In this document: positions 8,763-17,487 of the stretch, piece after piece | How positions within the stretch are numbered: the first letter of the stretch is position 1 | Layout of the letters: each line of letters begins with the position of its first letter | Assembly: GCA_963731125.1 (NCBI GenBank) | Contig: CAVSVP010000008.1 | Coordinates: 248,001-312,000 of the forward strand | Length of the DNA stretch: 64,000 nucleotides | Direction of reading: 5' to 3' | Source: CAVSVP01 sp963731125 | Lineage (GTDB): Bacteria > Pseudomonadota > Gammaproteobacteria > Competibacterales > Competibacteraceae | Notes under the pieces: model-generated | Database searches by the model: none | Told to the model about the DNA's origin: nothing | The model's input: the letters and a program-made list of their open reading frames with translations, nothing else | Position numbers and translations under genes: made by a program

Positions 8763-8814
8763 CACCGAATCTGGTAGCCTCTGTTTCGCTACGCTACCGA
8801 TTCGGTGAAGCTTT
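8763..8814 (+). terminator. Intrinsic terminator of the RRM gene
   Basis: CACCGAATC(T)GGTAGC at 8763-8778 pairs with GCTACCGATTCGGTG at 8793-8807: 15 base pairs with one bulged T, around a 14-base loop. It is followed by AAGCTTTCTT. It lies 18 bases after the stop codon. Confidence 0.75.
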
Positions 8815-9026
8815 CTTCTGATAGTGCCTACGGGGACAAAATACTTTGTCATTTTACACCCTTCCACTTTGGCTAAATATGGAATGCCGGAACATAGGCG
8901 GCGGGGCATCGCTACATTCTGGCGGGCGCTGGATAGGACTATATAAAGGGGCGCGCGAGAAGGTGCAGGTTTGAAGTTCTGATAAAGGCGCTATCAGCCT
9001 ACCGCCGATTTTTGCCATTAAAGGCC

Positions 9027-9920
9027 ATGAACCGCATTTTGGTTGGTACTGCGTCCTGGACCGATAAGTCGCTGATCGAATCTGGTCTTTTTTATCCTCC
9101 CGAGGTTAAGAGTGCCGAGGAACGGTTGCGCTATTATGCGGCCCAGTTCCCGGTGGTAGAGGTGGACAGCGCCTATTATGCGCTACCCACCGCCCGCAAT
9201 GCCGACCTATGGGTAGAACGCACGCCTGCCACGTTTCTCTTCAATATCAAAGCATTTCGCTTGTTGACGCAGCATCAAACGCCCCCTGATGCGTTGCCTA
9301 AGGATATCCGCAAGGCGCTGGGAACCATTGAGAAGAAAAACGTTTATTACCGGGATCTGCCGGACGAGTTGACTGATGAATCATGGCAGCGTTTCCGGGC
9401 CGCCATCGAGCCCCTGAAACAGGCAAACAAACTGGGAGTCGTGCTCTTTCAGTTCCCGCCCTGGTTTGTTTACCGAAGGACCCACCTAGAACATATTCTG
9501 ACCTGTGCGCGCCTCCTGAGCGACTGCCGGATTGCGGTAGAGTTCAGGAATCGGTCCTGGTTCGACACGAATCATAGGGACGAAGTCTTCGCTTTTGCAC
9601 GCGAACACGGTCTTGTCCATGTGGTGGTTGATGAGCCTCAAGGATTCAGCAGCAGTGTTCCGGCTCTGTGGGAAGTTACCTGCCCGGAGGTGGCTGTCGT
9701 CCGGCTGCACGGGCGCAATCGGGAAACCTGGGAAAAGAAGGGACTCGCCTCTTCGGCTGAACGCTTCCACTACTTATACTCACAGGAGGAACTGCGGGCA
9801 TTGGTTGAACCGGTCCGTCAGCTGGCGGTCAACGTCAATCAGGTGCTGGTGCTTTTCAACAACAACTACTGCAACTACGCTCAGCGCAACACGGCGGAGC
9901 TGCGACGACTGTTTTCCTAA
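9027..9920 (+). CDS. DUF72 (YecE-like) family protein
   Basis: TIM-barrel-like protein of about 297 residues belonging to DUF72. Family hallmarks are the opening ILVGTASWTDKSL, FPVVEVDSAYYALP, the block LGVVLFQFPPWF, IAVEFRNRSWF, the VVVDEP strand and the late AVVRLHGRN and LVLFNNNYCNYA motifs. The ATG at 9027 starts the conserved N-terminus; an upstream TTG at 9012 adds five residues and is less likely. No biochemical function is established for the family, which is widespread and conserved. Transcribed alone. Confidence 0.9.
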   Translation: MNRILVGTASWTDKSLIESGLFYPPEVKSAEERLRYYAAQFPVVEVDSAYYALPTARNADLWVERTPATFLFNIKAFRLLTQHQTPPDALPKDIRKALGTIEKKNVYYRDLPDELTDESWQRFRAAIEPLKQANKLGVVLFQFPPWFVYRRTHLEHILTCARLLSDCRIAVEFRNRSWFDTNHRDEVFAFAREHGLVHVVVDEPQGFSSSVPALWEVTCPEVAVVRLHGRNRETWEKKGLASSAERFHYLYSQEELRALVEPVRQLAVNVNQVLVLFNNNYCNYAQRNTAELRRLFS

Positions 9921-10232
9921 TTGAAAAGAATGTCATTTTCCAACGCAAGGTATTGAGCGATATTCGATGGCTCAAGCTCCATGCCCTACGCTCGGAACAA
10001 TTCGGCGCAGGCAGTTATTTGGTCCGCAGACCACGCGCTCAGTTGTTTGGAGTGTTACCTGCGGCGGGATCGCAAGGACGAACCGCTTTAGTGATTATAT
10101 CCTTGTCAGATATTTTAAAACTCTCCCGTGTTCCGACGCATGTTTGATTTACACCATGCGCGTGCATTGCCGGAACATTCGGTTAGTGTTAGCTATCTCC
10201 TGCCATAGCCGTCCCTTCTGCAGTTCTTTGCC

Positions 10233-10421
10233 TTACTGAATCAGCTTTTGGTTCTGCTCCCGAACCTGATTAAAAAACTGAGCGGCATCTCGATCGCCGG
10301 CTTTCTCCGCATCACTTGCATGCTGCCCGCAAATTTCAGCTTGTGAGTCACGATTACCAATATAGTGGTTCATGAATGGGAATTGCATTAGGTAAAGCTG
10401 CAAGGGTTTTACGCTTTTCAC
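10233..10421 (-). CDS. Possible small hypothetical protein
   Basis: Open frame of 62 codons with possible starts at GTG 10421 and two internal ATGs. The C-terminal half is polar and helix-prone (ICGHASD-like region, EKAGDRDAAQFFNQ, REQNQKLIQ) with natural-looking codon use. No ribosome-binding site is clear and no family is recognised. It could be a small gene or the tail of a decayed one. Confidence 0.35.
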   Translation of the reverse strand: MKSVKPLQLYLMQFPFMNHYIGNRDSQAEICGQHASDAEKAGDRDAAQFFNQVREQNQKLIQ

Positions 10422-10574
10422 TAATTCAGCTGCAAGATGTTCTTATTTCGGTGCGGCGGAGTTAGCCGTTATTTCGGGTATTGGGGTAAATGTCTTCATG
10501 AGCTGTATTAACAAAACGTAAAAATGGGTTGCATAGAGCGCAGGTTTCAAGCCAGAATTTTTCGATAGGTTATA

Positions 10575-10618
10575 AGCGATGGACAAGCGATGGACAAGCG
10601 GTGGACAAGCGATGGAGG
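10575..10618 (+). repeat. Four tandem copies of an 11-bp unit
   Basis: AGCGATGGACA is repeated at 10575, 10586, 10597 (one change, A to G) and 10608 (last two bases differ). The repeats lie in non-coding DNA about 280 bases before the next gene. Such arrays vary in copy number by slippage; no regulatory role is shown. Confidence 0.85.
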
Positions 10619-10902
10619 TGACGCGTTGTGGCCGGGGCTCTTTGATCTCGTCAATGTCATCACGACGAATTGGGCGGCGATGAGTTGGTGGATTCCGCTG
10701 CAGGACTCAGGCTGGTGCCGCTACGGCCTCAAGTCGCTTTGCCGATATAAACCACTTCTACATCGCTAAAATAGTAAGTCTGAAAAGCGAATCTCGGGGC
10801 AATGCCTGCCCCTGGTAGGTTTAACGGTCGCTCGTCGCTCGGGTTGGCCGCTGGCAGTGATGTCGCCAGCAGCTTGGTTAGTTTGATTGCAATGGGATAA
10901 TT

Positions 10903-12435
10903 TTGAATAACTATAATTTACCGATGAATATGGAAGAAATGCTGGCCGCTCATTGGCTGGCAGACTTTAAGTTTTTATTGCCGCTGGGTAAACAAATCCG
11001 TGTGCTGGTCGCCAATACCCGCGAGCAGACTTTTCTACCCCATCTGGCCGCAGACGTGGGACGCATTGATGTGTGGATTACACCCAACACGGAAGCCTAT
11101 TGGCGTAAGATTCGAACAGCATTGAAGTTATCCAAGGTCAGGCTGGTCACTGCTCCAGACGGAGACTACGATCTCGTATTCATAGATCATTATCAAGACT
11201 TACCGGTTCGGGAGGCGGGTATGATCTGTCGCTTTTATAAGGGCCGCGATATCTCAGAAAAAATACCGCTTCCCATTTGGGGAACCTGGTTGGCGTGGCC
11301 CGATTGGCCCCGTTTTCGGATTTTGATTCCGGATAGCTTAGATCACCAACGGATCCTAGAGAATGTCTTGGCGTGTCCAAAGCGCTCTTTGCTGAGCCGG
11401 GCTGCTCGCTTCGGTCCAAGCCTGTTTAAGCGAGTGCTGCCCAAACGAGGACTTATCTTACACCGGCGTACCGATGGTGAAGAACACCTCAGTTTCTGTG
11501 AACGGCTTGCCAGTGCTCTGGCCAAGCATCAAGAACTCGCTCAGCTAAAAGATCTGTCACCGGCACGCTGGTTGGTCAGTTCGGGACAATCCAGTAAAAT
11601 TGAGCCGGTATCGCTTTTCGTGTTGAATGAGAAGGGTTTCCCTGAGTTTCAGATCAAGTGTGCTCGCTCTCCAGGATCACCTCAGCTGCGGGAGGAAGAG
11701 GAGAGCTTACGCTATATGGTCAATCGCTTGGGGGCTGAACTGGCCCGACAGGTAAACAAACCCTTGGCAAAGGTCAACATTGAAGGGCGGTGGGCACTGG
11801 CTTACCGTTGTGAGCCAGGTTATCCGTTTCGCGGTTTGCGCTGGCGACTAATCATGCGGCCTAATATTGCGCGAACACTGACCCGTTGGTTGGTGGATTC
11901 GGCTTATAAGACTGCCCATCCGCTTCCGGAAGGCGAATTTGTAAAAAAGCACTGTGCGCCGTTGGAACACTTGCTAAAGCAGGGATTGTTACCTAGCGAG
12001 CTTAGGGAAGCCGCCGAGAATGCGCTGGCTGTCTTGACCGAACATCGGTTGCGGGCGTTCTCCGTGTTGGAACATGGTGATTTGGGTTATCACAATCTGC
12101 GTGTAATCGACAAAAACGGCCATGATTTCCGCATCTTAGGTTGGGGTTCCGCCGAATGGGATGGTACTCCGCTTGGCGACCTTTGCTATTTGCTAAGTTC
12201 TATGCAAGTGTCTCCCAAACTTGCCGCCCAGTGTCTGGGTACTTACCTAGTGAAAACGGGTTATCCAGAGACTATGGTGGTTCCTTTATGGTTATGCTAT
12301 ATGGCTAGGCGTTGGAAGAAAGCGCTCGGTGTGGCAGCCGCGGCAAAGAGCTGTCATACCAGTGACAACATACTATTGCGAATGACCCCCTTGGTGAGAC
12401 ATTATGCTAAAGCGCTCGGCGATAGGCACTGCTAA
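10903..12435 (+). CDS. APH-like (aminoglycoside phosphotransferase fold) protein with a degenerate metal site
   Basis: Protein of up to 510 residues. The C-terminal half resembles the phosphotransferase-fold kinases of small molecules: the catalytic loop HGDLGYHN begins at residue 391, and GTPLGDLCYLL follows near 421. The metal-binding motif that normally reads (I/V)DWE appears as LGWGS, with Gly at 413 in place of the essential Asp. The first 180 residues show a Rossmann-like pattern (IRVLVANTRE, DYDLVFIDHY) and are not assigned. The start is uncertain: TTG at 10903 or ATG at 10924, 10930 or 10939. It lies directly upstream of the NAD synthetase gene with a 56-base gap. A substrate cannot be named, and it may be a pseudo-enzyme. 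Confidence 0.6.
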   Translation: MNNYNLPMNMEEMLAAHWLADFKFLLPLGKQIRVLVANTREQTFLPHLAADVGRIDVWITPNTEAYWRKIRTALKLSKVRLVTAPDGDYDLVFIDHYQDLPVREAGMICRFYKGRDISEKIPLPIWGTWLAWPDWPRFRILIPDSLDHQRILENVLACPKRSLLSRAARFGPSLFKRVLPKRGLILHRRTDGEEHLSFCERLASALAKHQELAQLKDLSPARWLVSSGQSSKIEPVSLFVLNEKGFPEFQIKCARSPGSPQLREEEESLRYMVNRLGAELARQVNKPLAKVNIEGRWALAYRCEPGYPFRGLRWRLIMRPNIARTLTRWLVDSAYKTAHPLPEGEFVKKHCAPLEHLLKQGLLPSELREAAENALAVLTEHRLRAFSVLEHGDLGYHNLRVIDKNGHDFRILGWGSAEWDGTPLGDLCYLLSSMQVSPKLAAQCLGTYLVKTGYPETMVVPLWLCYMARRWKKALGVAAAAKSCHTSDNILLRMTPLVRHYAKALGDRHC

Positions 12436-12491
12436 ATAAAGCCTATGCTGTTCGGGTTTGACACTCCGCTGCACTGAGAGGAAACCAGCCG

Positions 12492-14576
12492 ATGCCAGGA
12501 ACTCGTTCTACGAACATGCCGCGACCCTTCCAATCGATTTACTCTCATGGGTTTGTTCGTGCTGCTGTCTGTATTCCCTTCGTGCGTGTAGCTGATCCTC
12601 ACTATAATGTGAAGCGTACTATAGAACTCGCGCAACGGGCTTCCGCCTTGCAAGCTGCCGTCGCTTTATTTCCTGAGTTGGGTATCTCCGCCTACAGCAA
12701 TGAGGATCTTTTTCACCAGGATGCTCTCCTCGATGCTACCGAAGCTGCGCTGGCTCTGCTGGTGGAAGCAAGCCGCGAACTGACTCCAATTCTTTTGGTC
12801 GGAGCACCGTTGCGCTGCGAAGGCAAGCTGTTTAATTGTGCCGTGGTTATTTACCGTGGGCAGGTGTTGGGCATTATTCCGAAAACGTATCTGCCAAACT
12901 ATCGGGAATTTTATGAGAAACGGCAATTTACTTCGGGTCGTGCGGCGGTTGGCCAGACAATGCGTTTGCTCGGACAACGGGTTCCCTTAGGGGCCGATCT
13001 CATTTTTGATGCCAGCAATGTGAGAGATTTTTCCCTTCATGTGGAAATTTGTGAAGATGTATGGGCGCCGATTCCACCTAGTACCTATGCTACCTTGGCA
13101 GGAGCCACCGTATTGGCTAATCTTTCCGCCAGCAACATCACTATCGGCAAGGCGGAGTATCGACGTGATCTTTGCGCTTCGCATTCGGGTAAATGTCTCG
13201 CCGCTTACCTCTATTCCGCAGCGGGGCCTGGTGAATCTACCACTGATTTGGCCTGGGACGGTTATGCGCTGATCTATGAAAACGACGAGTTGCTCGCTGA
13301 GGCGAAGCGTTTTGCAGCCGAAGAGCAGGTAATTGCCGCAGATATCGATCTGGAGCGTCTGGTTCAAGACCGCATGCGTCTCACGAGTTTTAACGATGCG
13401 GTGAGCGACCACCGAGAACGGGTTCGTGCTATCCGCCGCGTGGAGTTTGAATTCCAGATACCGGCAGGTGCAATTAACTTGCTCCGCACTGTAGAACGCT
13501 TTCCGTACGTGCCGAACGATCCGGCAAAACGGGATGAACGTTGCTTTGAGGCCTATAACATTCAGGTCCACGGTTTGCTGAAGCGCTTGCAGAGTTCTGG
13601 TATCGAGCGATTGGTCATCGGAGTCTCCGGAGGACTCGATTCCACCCATGCGCTGATTGTCGCCGCCAAAACGATGGACCGACTCGGTCTGTCTCGAAAA
13701 AATATCCTCGCTTATACAATGCCCGGCTTCGCGACCAGCGATGTGACGCTGAACAATGCCCATCGATTGATGCAAGTTTTGGATGTGACGGCTGGGGAGA
13801 TTAACATCCGGCCTTCGTGTATGCAGATGTTTCGGGACATTGGTCATCCTTTTGTGGAAGGCGAACCGGTTTACGATGTTACCTTTGAAAATGTGCAAGC
13901 CGGAGAGCGCACTTCACACCTTTTCCGGTTAGCGAACTTGCATCAGGCTCTAGTGCTAGGCACCGGTGATCTGAGCGAATTAGCTTTAGGTTGGTCCACT
14001 TATGGTGTGGGTGACCATATGTCCCATTATAATGTGAATGTCTCGGTGCCTAAGACGCTGATTCAACACCTTATCCGCTGGGTGATCGGGACGGAACAGT
14101 TTGATACAAAAACTAGCGCCATCCTACAATCTATCCTTGATACCGAAATCTCGCCGGAGTTGGTGCCTGATACCGGGAACGGGCGAGGCGAGCAGCCGGC
14201 GCAAAGCACCGAAGCGAAAATCGGCCCCTATGAACTGCAGGATTTTAACGCCTACTATATCATCCGTTATGGCTTTCGTCCCAGTAAGGTGGCTTTTCTC
14301 AGCTATCATGCCTGGTGCGATAAAACGCGAGGAGCCTGGCCGGATACCCTGCCGGCGGAGAAGCACCATCAGTATAACCTTGCCGCCATCAAACAGTGGC
14401 TGCAGGTTTTTCTCTATCGATTTTTTAAGATCAGCCAGTTCAAGCGTTCCTGTATGCCTAATGGGCCGAAGGTAGGTTCCGGTGGAGCGCTATCGCCACG
14501 GGGAGACTGGCGTGCACCCAGCGACTCGGAAGCAGAAGTGTGGTTAGAGGAGTTGCGCTGTCATGTGCCTGACTAA
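12492..14576 (+). CDS. nadE: Glutamine-dependent NAD(+) synthetase
   Basis: Two-domain enzyme of 694 residues that converts deamido-NAD to NAD, using ammonia released from glutamine. The N-terminal nitrilase-type glutaminase has its Glu-Lys-Cys triad in FPELGIS, PKTYLPNYREFYEKRQF and EICEDVW. The C-terminal synthetase carries the pyrophosphate loop SGGLDSTHA and the later ELALGWSTYGVGDHMSHYN block. Length and order match the long form with its own glutaminase, as distinct from the short ammonia-dependent enzyme. GAGGAAACC lies upstream of the ATG. It is probably co-transcribed with the kinase-fold gene before it. Cytoplasmic, last step of NAD synthesis. Confidence 0.95.
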   Translation: MPGTRSTNMPRPFQSIYSHGFVRAAVCIPFVRVADPHYNVKRTIELAQRASALQAAVALFPELGISAYSNEDLFHQDALLDATEAALALLVEASRELTPILLVGAPLRCEGKLFNCAVVIYRGQVLGIIPKTYLPNYREFYEKRQFTSGRAAVGQTMRLLGQRVPLGADLIFDASNVRDFSLHVEICEDVWAPIPPSTYATLAGATVLANLSASNITIGKAEYRRDLCASHSGKCLAAYLYSAAGPGESTTDLAWDGYALIYENDELLAEAKRFAAEEQVIAADIDLERLVQDRMRLTSFNDAVSDHRERVRAIRRVEFEFQIPAGAINLLRTVERFPYVPNDPAKRDERCFEAYNIQVHGLLKRLQSSGIERLVIGVSGGLDSTHALIVAAKTMDRLGLSRKNILAYTMPGFATSDVTLNNAHRLMQVLDVTAGEINIRPSCMQMFRDIGHPFVEGEPVYDVTFENVQAGERTSHLFRLANLHQALVLGTGDLSELALGWSTYGVGDHMSHYNVNVSVPKTLIQHLIRWVIGTEQFDTKTSAILQSILDTEISPELVPDTGNGRGEQPAQSTEAKIGPYELQDFNAYYIIRYGFRPSKVAFLSYHAWCDKTRGAWPDTLPAEKHHQYNLAAIKQWLQVFLYRFFKISQFKRSCMPNGPKVGSGGALSPRGDWRAPSDSEAEVWLEELRCHVPD

Positions 14577-14582
14577 TTAATG

Positions 14583-14612
14583 CTGCGGGTCAGAGGTTTG
14601 TGTAACCCGCAG
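14583..14612. terminator. Hairpin between convergent nadE and rplS
   Basis: CTGCGGGT (14583-14590) pairs with ACCCGCAG (14605-14612) around a 14-base loop, shortly after the nadE stop. A second inverted repeat, TCAGAC (14624-14629) / GTCTGA (14654-14659), lies just past the rplS end on the other strand. Neither has a clean T-run; both may act as transcript ends for the facing genes. Confidence 0.45.
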
Positions 14613-14668
14613 TAAGGGGAAGATCAGACCAGCAGGGCCAGCCTTGCCGTCAGAAGTCTGAAAAGGTT

Positions 14669-15013
14669 TTACAGCTTTTCTTTAATCCGCGCTGCCTTAC
14701 CCTCCCGGCCGCGCAAGTAATACAGCTTAGCCCGACACACGGCACCGCGTCTCTTAATAGTAATGTTGGCAATAGAGGGACTATAGGTCTGAAAAACACG
14801 CTCGACACCCTCGCCGTGGGACATTTTGCGCACCGTAAAAGCAGAGTGTAAACCGCGATTGCGTTTAGCGATCACTACGCCCTCAAAGGCTTGCAGGCGT
14901 TCCCGGGTACCTTCTTTCACCTTCACTTGCACAACAATAGTGTCACCTGGATTGAAAGGTGGCACCTCGCGGGACATCTGCGCTTTTTCTAACTGTTCAA
15001 TCACGTTGCTCAT
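14669..15013 (-). CDS. rplS: 50S ribosomal protein L19
   Basis: Protein of 114 residues, matching L19 in length and sequence: FNPGDTIVVQVKVKEGTRERLQAFEGVVIAKRN is split here by the usual conserved Gly/Arg residues, and the end RGREGKAARIKEK is typical. L19 sits at the 30S-50S interface. It is the last gene of the rpsP-rimM-trmD-rplS operon, with 38 bases between trmD and its start. GAGGATCG precedes the ATG. Confidence 0.97.
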   Translation of the reverse strand: MSNVIEQLEKAQMSREVPPFNPGDTIVVQVKVKEGTRERLQAFEGVVIAKRNRGLHSAFTVRKMSHGEGVERVFQTYSPSIANITIKRRGAVCRAKLYYLRGREGKAARIKEKL

Positions 15014-15051
15014 CGTTGCGATCCTCTTTTTTTACCTGAGTCGGTTTCCGG

Positions 15052-15816
15052 TTACAGCGGAACCTTGCTCGTCTGCTCGTGGTGCTGGATAAAGTCAGCC
15101 AACAAAGCTTGTTGGGTTTCGTTTAACTGCAGCTTTGCCAGTAAATCGGGACGGCGCAGCCAAGTTCTGCCGAGGGCTTCCCGCAGGCGCCAGCGGGCGA
15201 TGGCGGCATGATCGCCACTTAGCAAAACTGCCGGCACAAGCCTACCGTCAATCTCCGCGGGACGCGTATAGTGGGGATAGTCCAGCAGACCGGCCCCAAA
15301 GGAATCCCGTTGCGCGGACTCGGTGTTGCCAAGAGCGCCGGGCAATAGGCGTGTTATGGCATCAATTAGCACCATGGCGGGTATTTCGCCGCCACTTAAG
15401 ACGTAATCGCCAATGGACCATTCCTCGTCAATCTGAGACTCGATCAGGCGCTCGTCAATGCCTTCGTAACGCCCTGCCAGCAGGATTATATGGGGTAGTG
15501 TCGCCAAGGTTTGTACACCGGTCTGATCCAGGAGTCGTCCTTGAGGGCTTAAATAAATCGTGCGACTCTGGGAAATCATTTCCGTTTCCTGGTGGACCCG
15601 CTTAAGCGTATCCCGCAGCGGTTGCACTTTCATCACCATTCCGGGTCCCCCGCCATAAGGTCGATCATCCACCGTACGGCGACGATCATGGGTGATGTCC
15701 CGGGGATTCCAGGTTGCCAACTTTAGCAGGCCGTGATGAATGGCCCTGCCGGTAATGCCGCGCTGGGTCAGCGTCGTAAACATTGCCGGAAACAATGTAA
15801 TCACATCGATGCGCAT
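15052..15816 (-). CDS. trmD: tRNA (guanine(37)-N1)-methyltransferase
   Basis: SPOUT-class enzyme of 254 residues that methylates G37 next to the anticodon and so prevents frameshifting. The start MRIDVITLFPAMF, the substrate loop DDRPYGGGPGMVMK, the knot segment LLAGRYEGIDERLIE and the block EWSIGDYVLSGGEIPAMVLIDA are all present. The cofactor-binding trefoil knot and the C-terminal domain are complete. Third gene of the ribosomal operon, 18 bases after rimM. Confidence 0.97.
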   Translation of the reverse strand: MRIDVITLFPAMFTTLTQRGITGRAIHHGLLKLATWNPRDITHDRRRTVDDRPYGGGPGMVMKVQPLRDTLKRVHQETEMISQSRTIYLSPQGRLLDQTGVQTLATLPHIILLAGRYEGIDERLIESQIDEEWSIGDYVLSGGEIPAMVLIDAITRLLPGALGNTESAQRDSFGAGLLDYPHYTRPAEIDGRLVPAVLLSGDHAAIARWRLREALGRTWLRRPDLLAKLQLNETQQALLADFIQHHEQTSKVPL

Positions 15817-15834
15817 AAAGCAGTCCGCACTGCT

Positions 15835-16338
15835 TCAGAAAGTGGGATCCCAGTCCACCTGCATAATCCCCTGAGCAAGATCGACCTTAAGGATAACCTC
15901 ACCTGGTATGAACGGGATCAACCGTTCTCGCTCACCGCCGACGACTAGGACATCGTTGGCTCCTGTCTCGAACAGGCGTTCAACGGTACCTAACGCTACA
16001 CCATGTTGTGTGACGACTCGCAGTCCTTGCAAGTCCGTCCAGTAATATTCATCAGGCGGCAGCGGGGGTAATTGCTCGCGGCGTATAGCAATATTGCGGC
16101 CCAATAACGGTGCGGAAGCATTCCGGTCAGCATAGCCGCCGAGCTTGAGAATAACCCCCTTACCCTGCAGGCGCCCAGCTTGTACCTCAATAGGTTGCCA
16201 CCCACCGCTGTTGTTTAGATATAAAGGGTTATAATCGAGGATACCTGCGCGGGGTTGAGTATGTGAAATCACTTTGACCCAACCCGTTATCCCATATAAG
16301 CCGGCAATCTGTCCAACAAGTACCCAATCTGACACCAT
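15835..16338 (-). CDS. rimM: Ribosome maturation factor RimM
   Basis: Protein of 167 residues that binds ribosomal protein S19 and assists 30S head assembly. The N-terminal beta-barrel begins VLVGQIAGLYGITGWVKV; the C-terminal PRC-barrel begins at YYWTDLQGLRVV and contains GANDVLVV and LIPFIPGEVI, all standard for RimM. Second gene of the operon; its start lies 13 bases from the rpsP stop. Sequence is complete and undisturbed. Confidence 0.96.
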   Translation of the reverse strand: MVSDWVLVGQIAGLYGITGWVKVISHTQPRAGILDYNPLYLNNSGGWQPIEVQAGRLQGKGVILKLGGYADRNASAPLLGRNIAIRREQLPPLPPDEYYWTDLQGLRVVTQHGVALGTVERLFETGANDVLVVGGERERLIPFIPGEVILKVDLAQGIMQVDWDPTF

Positions 16339-16351
16339 TGAGCCTAACTGC

Positions 16352-16627
16352 TCACTCGCTTTCAGTCGCCGGCTTCGACGCTTCTGTCTTAGCGTGCTCT
16401 TTGATTAAGCTGGCGACTCGCTCGGAAGTGTTAGCGCCTTGATTTAACCAATAGCTCACGCGTTCCTGATTGAGGTTTACACGTGCATCATTACCGCTTG
16501 CGATGGGATTGAAAAAACCCAGCCGCTCGATATACCTGCCGTCGCGTCGGTTGCGGCTGTCAGTGACAACCACATGGTAAAATGGACGTTTCTTGGCGCC
16601 GCCACGGGCCAAGCGTATCGTAACCAT
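16352..16627 (-). CDS. rpsP: 30S ribosomal protein S16
   Basis: Protein of 91 residues. MVTIRLARGGAKKRPFY and VVTDSRNRRDGRYIE are the usual S16 opening, and NQGANTSERVASLIK the C-terminal core. S16 is an early-binding small-subunit protein. The frame stays open for 57 codons upstream, but the conserved start is the ATG at 16627, preceded by GAGGAAAAACAGCAA. It heads the rpsP-rimM-trmD-rplS operon, with a promoter at 16701-16728 and a terminator-like hairpin in the leader. Confidence 0.97.
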   Translation of the reverse strand: MVTIRLARGGAKKRPFYHVVVTDSRNRRDGRYIERLGFFNPIASGNDARVNLNQERVSYWLNQGANTSERVASLIKEHAKTEASKPATESE

Positions 16628-16658
16628 TTGCTGTTTTTCCTCTGTGTGGACCAAGCAC

Positions 16659-16684
16659 AAAAAAGCCGTCCTCGATGGGGCGGC
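16659..16684 (-). terminator. Attenuator-like hairpin in the rpsP leader
   Basis: Read on the reverse strand, GCCGCC pairs with GG(A)CGGC (six pairs with one bulged A, loop CCATCGA), followed directly by six T residues. It lies between the promoter at 16701-16728 and rpsP, 32 bases before the start codon, so it could attenuate the operon. It could instead be the terminator of a lost upstream gene. Confidence 0.5.
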
Positions 16685-16700
16685 CGGAAATAAATAAATA

Positions 16701-16728
16701 ATTATAGGCGAATTTAAAGCAATGTGAA
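16701..16728 (-). promoter_or_regulatory. Sigma-70 promoter of the rpsP operon
   Basis: On the reverse strand TTCACA (16728-16723; five of six consensus bases) is followed by a 16-base spacer and a perfect TATAAT (16706-16701). Transcription would start near 16694 and give a leader of about 67 bases. Confidence 0.65.
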
Positions 16729-16802
16729 GTATTTTTTCTGTGGACTTTTTCAAAAACGAACACCGAAGCCGGGCTGGGTAGTGTCGCCGGTAGCGCATAG
16801 GG

Positions 16803-16917
16803 CTCCCGCCAAGGGAGAGGGTGTTGAAAGCCGGACGCTAAAAGATTTATTTCCTCTTCACCTTTGAAAGGTGAGAGTTCTTTCAGTGTTTGATTGGTAA
16901 ACAATGGCCAAAGTCCG
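16803..16917 (+). repeat. Dispersed double-hairpin repeat, copy A
   Basis: Same family as the element at 46814-46940, which lies in the opposite orientation. Shared blocks include AAAAGATTTATT and AACAATGGCCAAAGTCC. Copy A has hairpins CTCCC/GGGAG at its start and TCACCTTT/AAAGGTGA in the middle. The middle hairpin of copy B has different bases but still pairs, so the structure rather than the sequence is kept. It lies upstream of the rpsP promoter. Confidence 0.75.
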
Positions 16918-16954
16918 GGATTATTTTAAGTTATTTGAGAGAATCGTTCGATGT

Positions 16955-17419
16955 TCAGTGTGCCTCTCGGAGAGTTCGGACCATTCGTACAGCGGATTCA
17001 CGACCGTAGTAACCGGGCACCAGCCTTGTATCCCGATAACCCAAGGTGCGATAGAAGGCACGAGCGCTATGGCTGCCGGCGCGCACTTCCAGGTGAATGG
17101 TGGCAATGCCCGCAACGCGTGCCGATTTTTCCAGCCACTCTAGCAGCTGGCGCCCGGTTCCGGAACGTTGATAGGAGGGAGCGACAGCGAGAAGCAGCAA
17201 ATGTGCGTGTTCTTCAAGAAAGTGCATGATAGCGAAGCCTATCAAGGATTCCTGGGCATGGGCAACTACCACTACGGTATCGGGGCAGCGAATCTGTGCG
17301 GCTATCTTTACCGGCGTCCATTTCCAGTGCAAACCTGTCTCAATCAGATCCCGAGACATCAGCGCTATCTGTTTGGCATCGGTCAGCCGTGCTAGACTCA
17401 ATTTGACAACCCTGGACAT
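16955..17419 (-). CDS. GNAT-family N-acetyltransferase, RimI-like
   Basis: About 154 residues from the ATG at 17419; other in-frame starts reach 17485 and the true one is not certain. The acetyl-CoA loop is visible in LAVAPSYQRSGTGRQLLEWL, followed by IHLEVRAGSHSARAFYRTLGY, the pattern of RimI enzymes that acetylate the N-terminal residue of ribosomal protein S18. The extra length before the fold and the moderate match leave another acyl acceptor possible. It stands apart from the ribosomal operon, separated by the dispersed repeat. Confidence 0.75.
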   Translation of the reverse strand: MSRVVKLSLARLTDAKQIALMSRDLIETGLHWKWTPVKIAAQIRCPDTVVVVAHAQESLIGFAIMHFLEEHAHLLLLAVAPSYQRSGTGRQLLEWLEKSARVAGIATIHLEVRAGSHSARAFYRTLGYRDTRLVPGYYGRESAVRMVRTLREAH

Positions 17420-17487
17420 CGTAAGGTCAACTCGCAACATTTGCGACATGGACAATCGCAGCATCGAAAAACGCTTGCTAAGCACTA

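Larger units (their letters stand above)
9921..10902. other. Mostly non-coding stretch with a tandem repeat
   Basis: Nearly 1 kb with no recognisable gene apart from a doubtful small reverse-strand frame at 10233-10421. Short open frames just after the DUF72 gene look like chance. The stretch contains the tandem repeat at 10575-10618. It may be decayed DNA. Confidence 0.4.

Noticed and set aside
10575..10618. Short tandem array considered as a CRISPR or origin iteron set
   Set aside because: Units are 11 bp without spacers, and no replication or cas genes are near.
12987..13898. A 303-codon reverse frame within nadE
   Set aside because: It is antisense to conserved NAD synthetase motifs and resembles no protein family.
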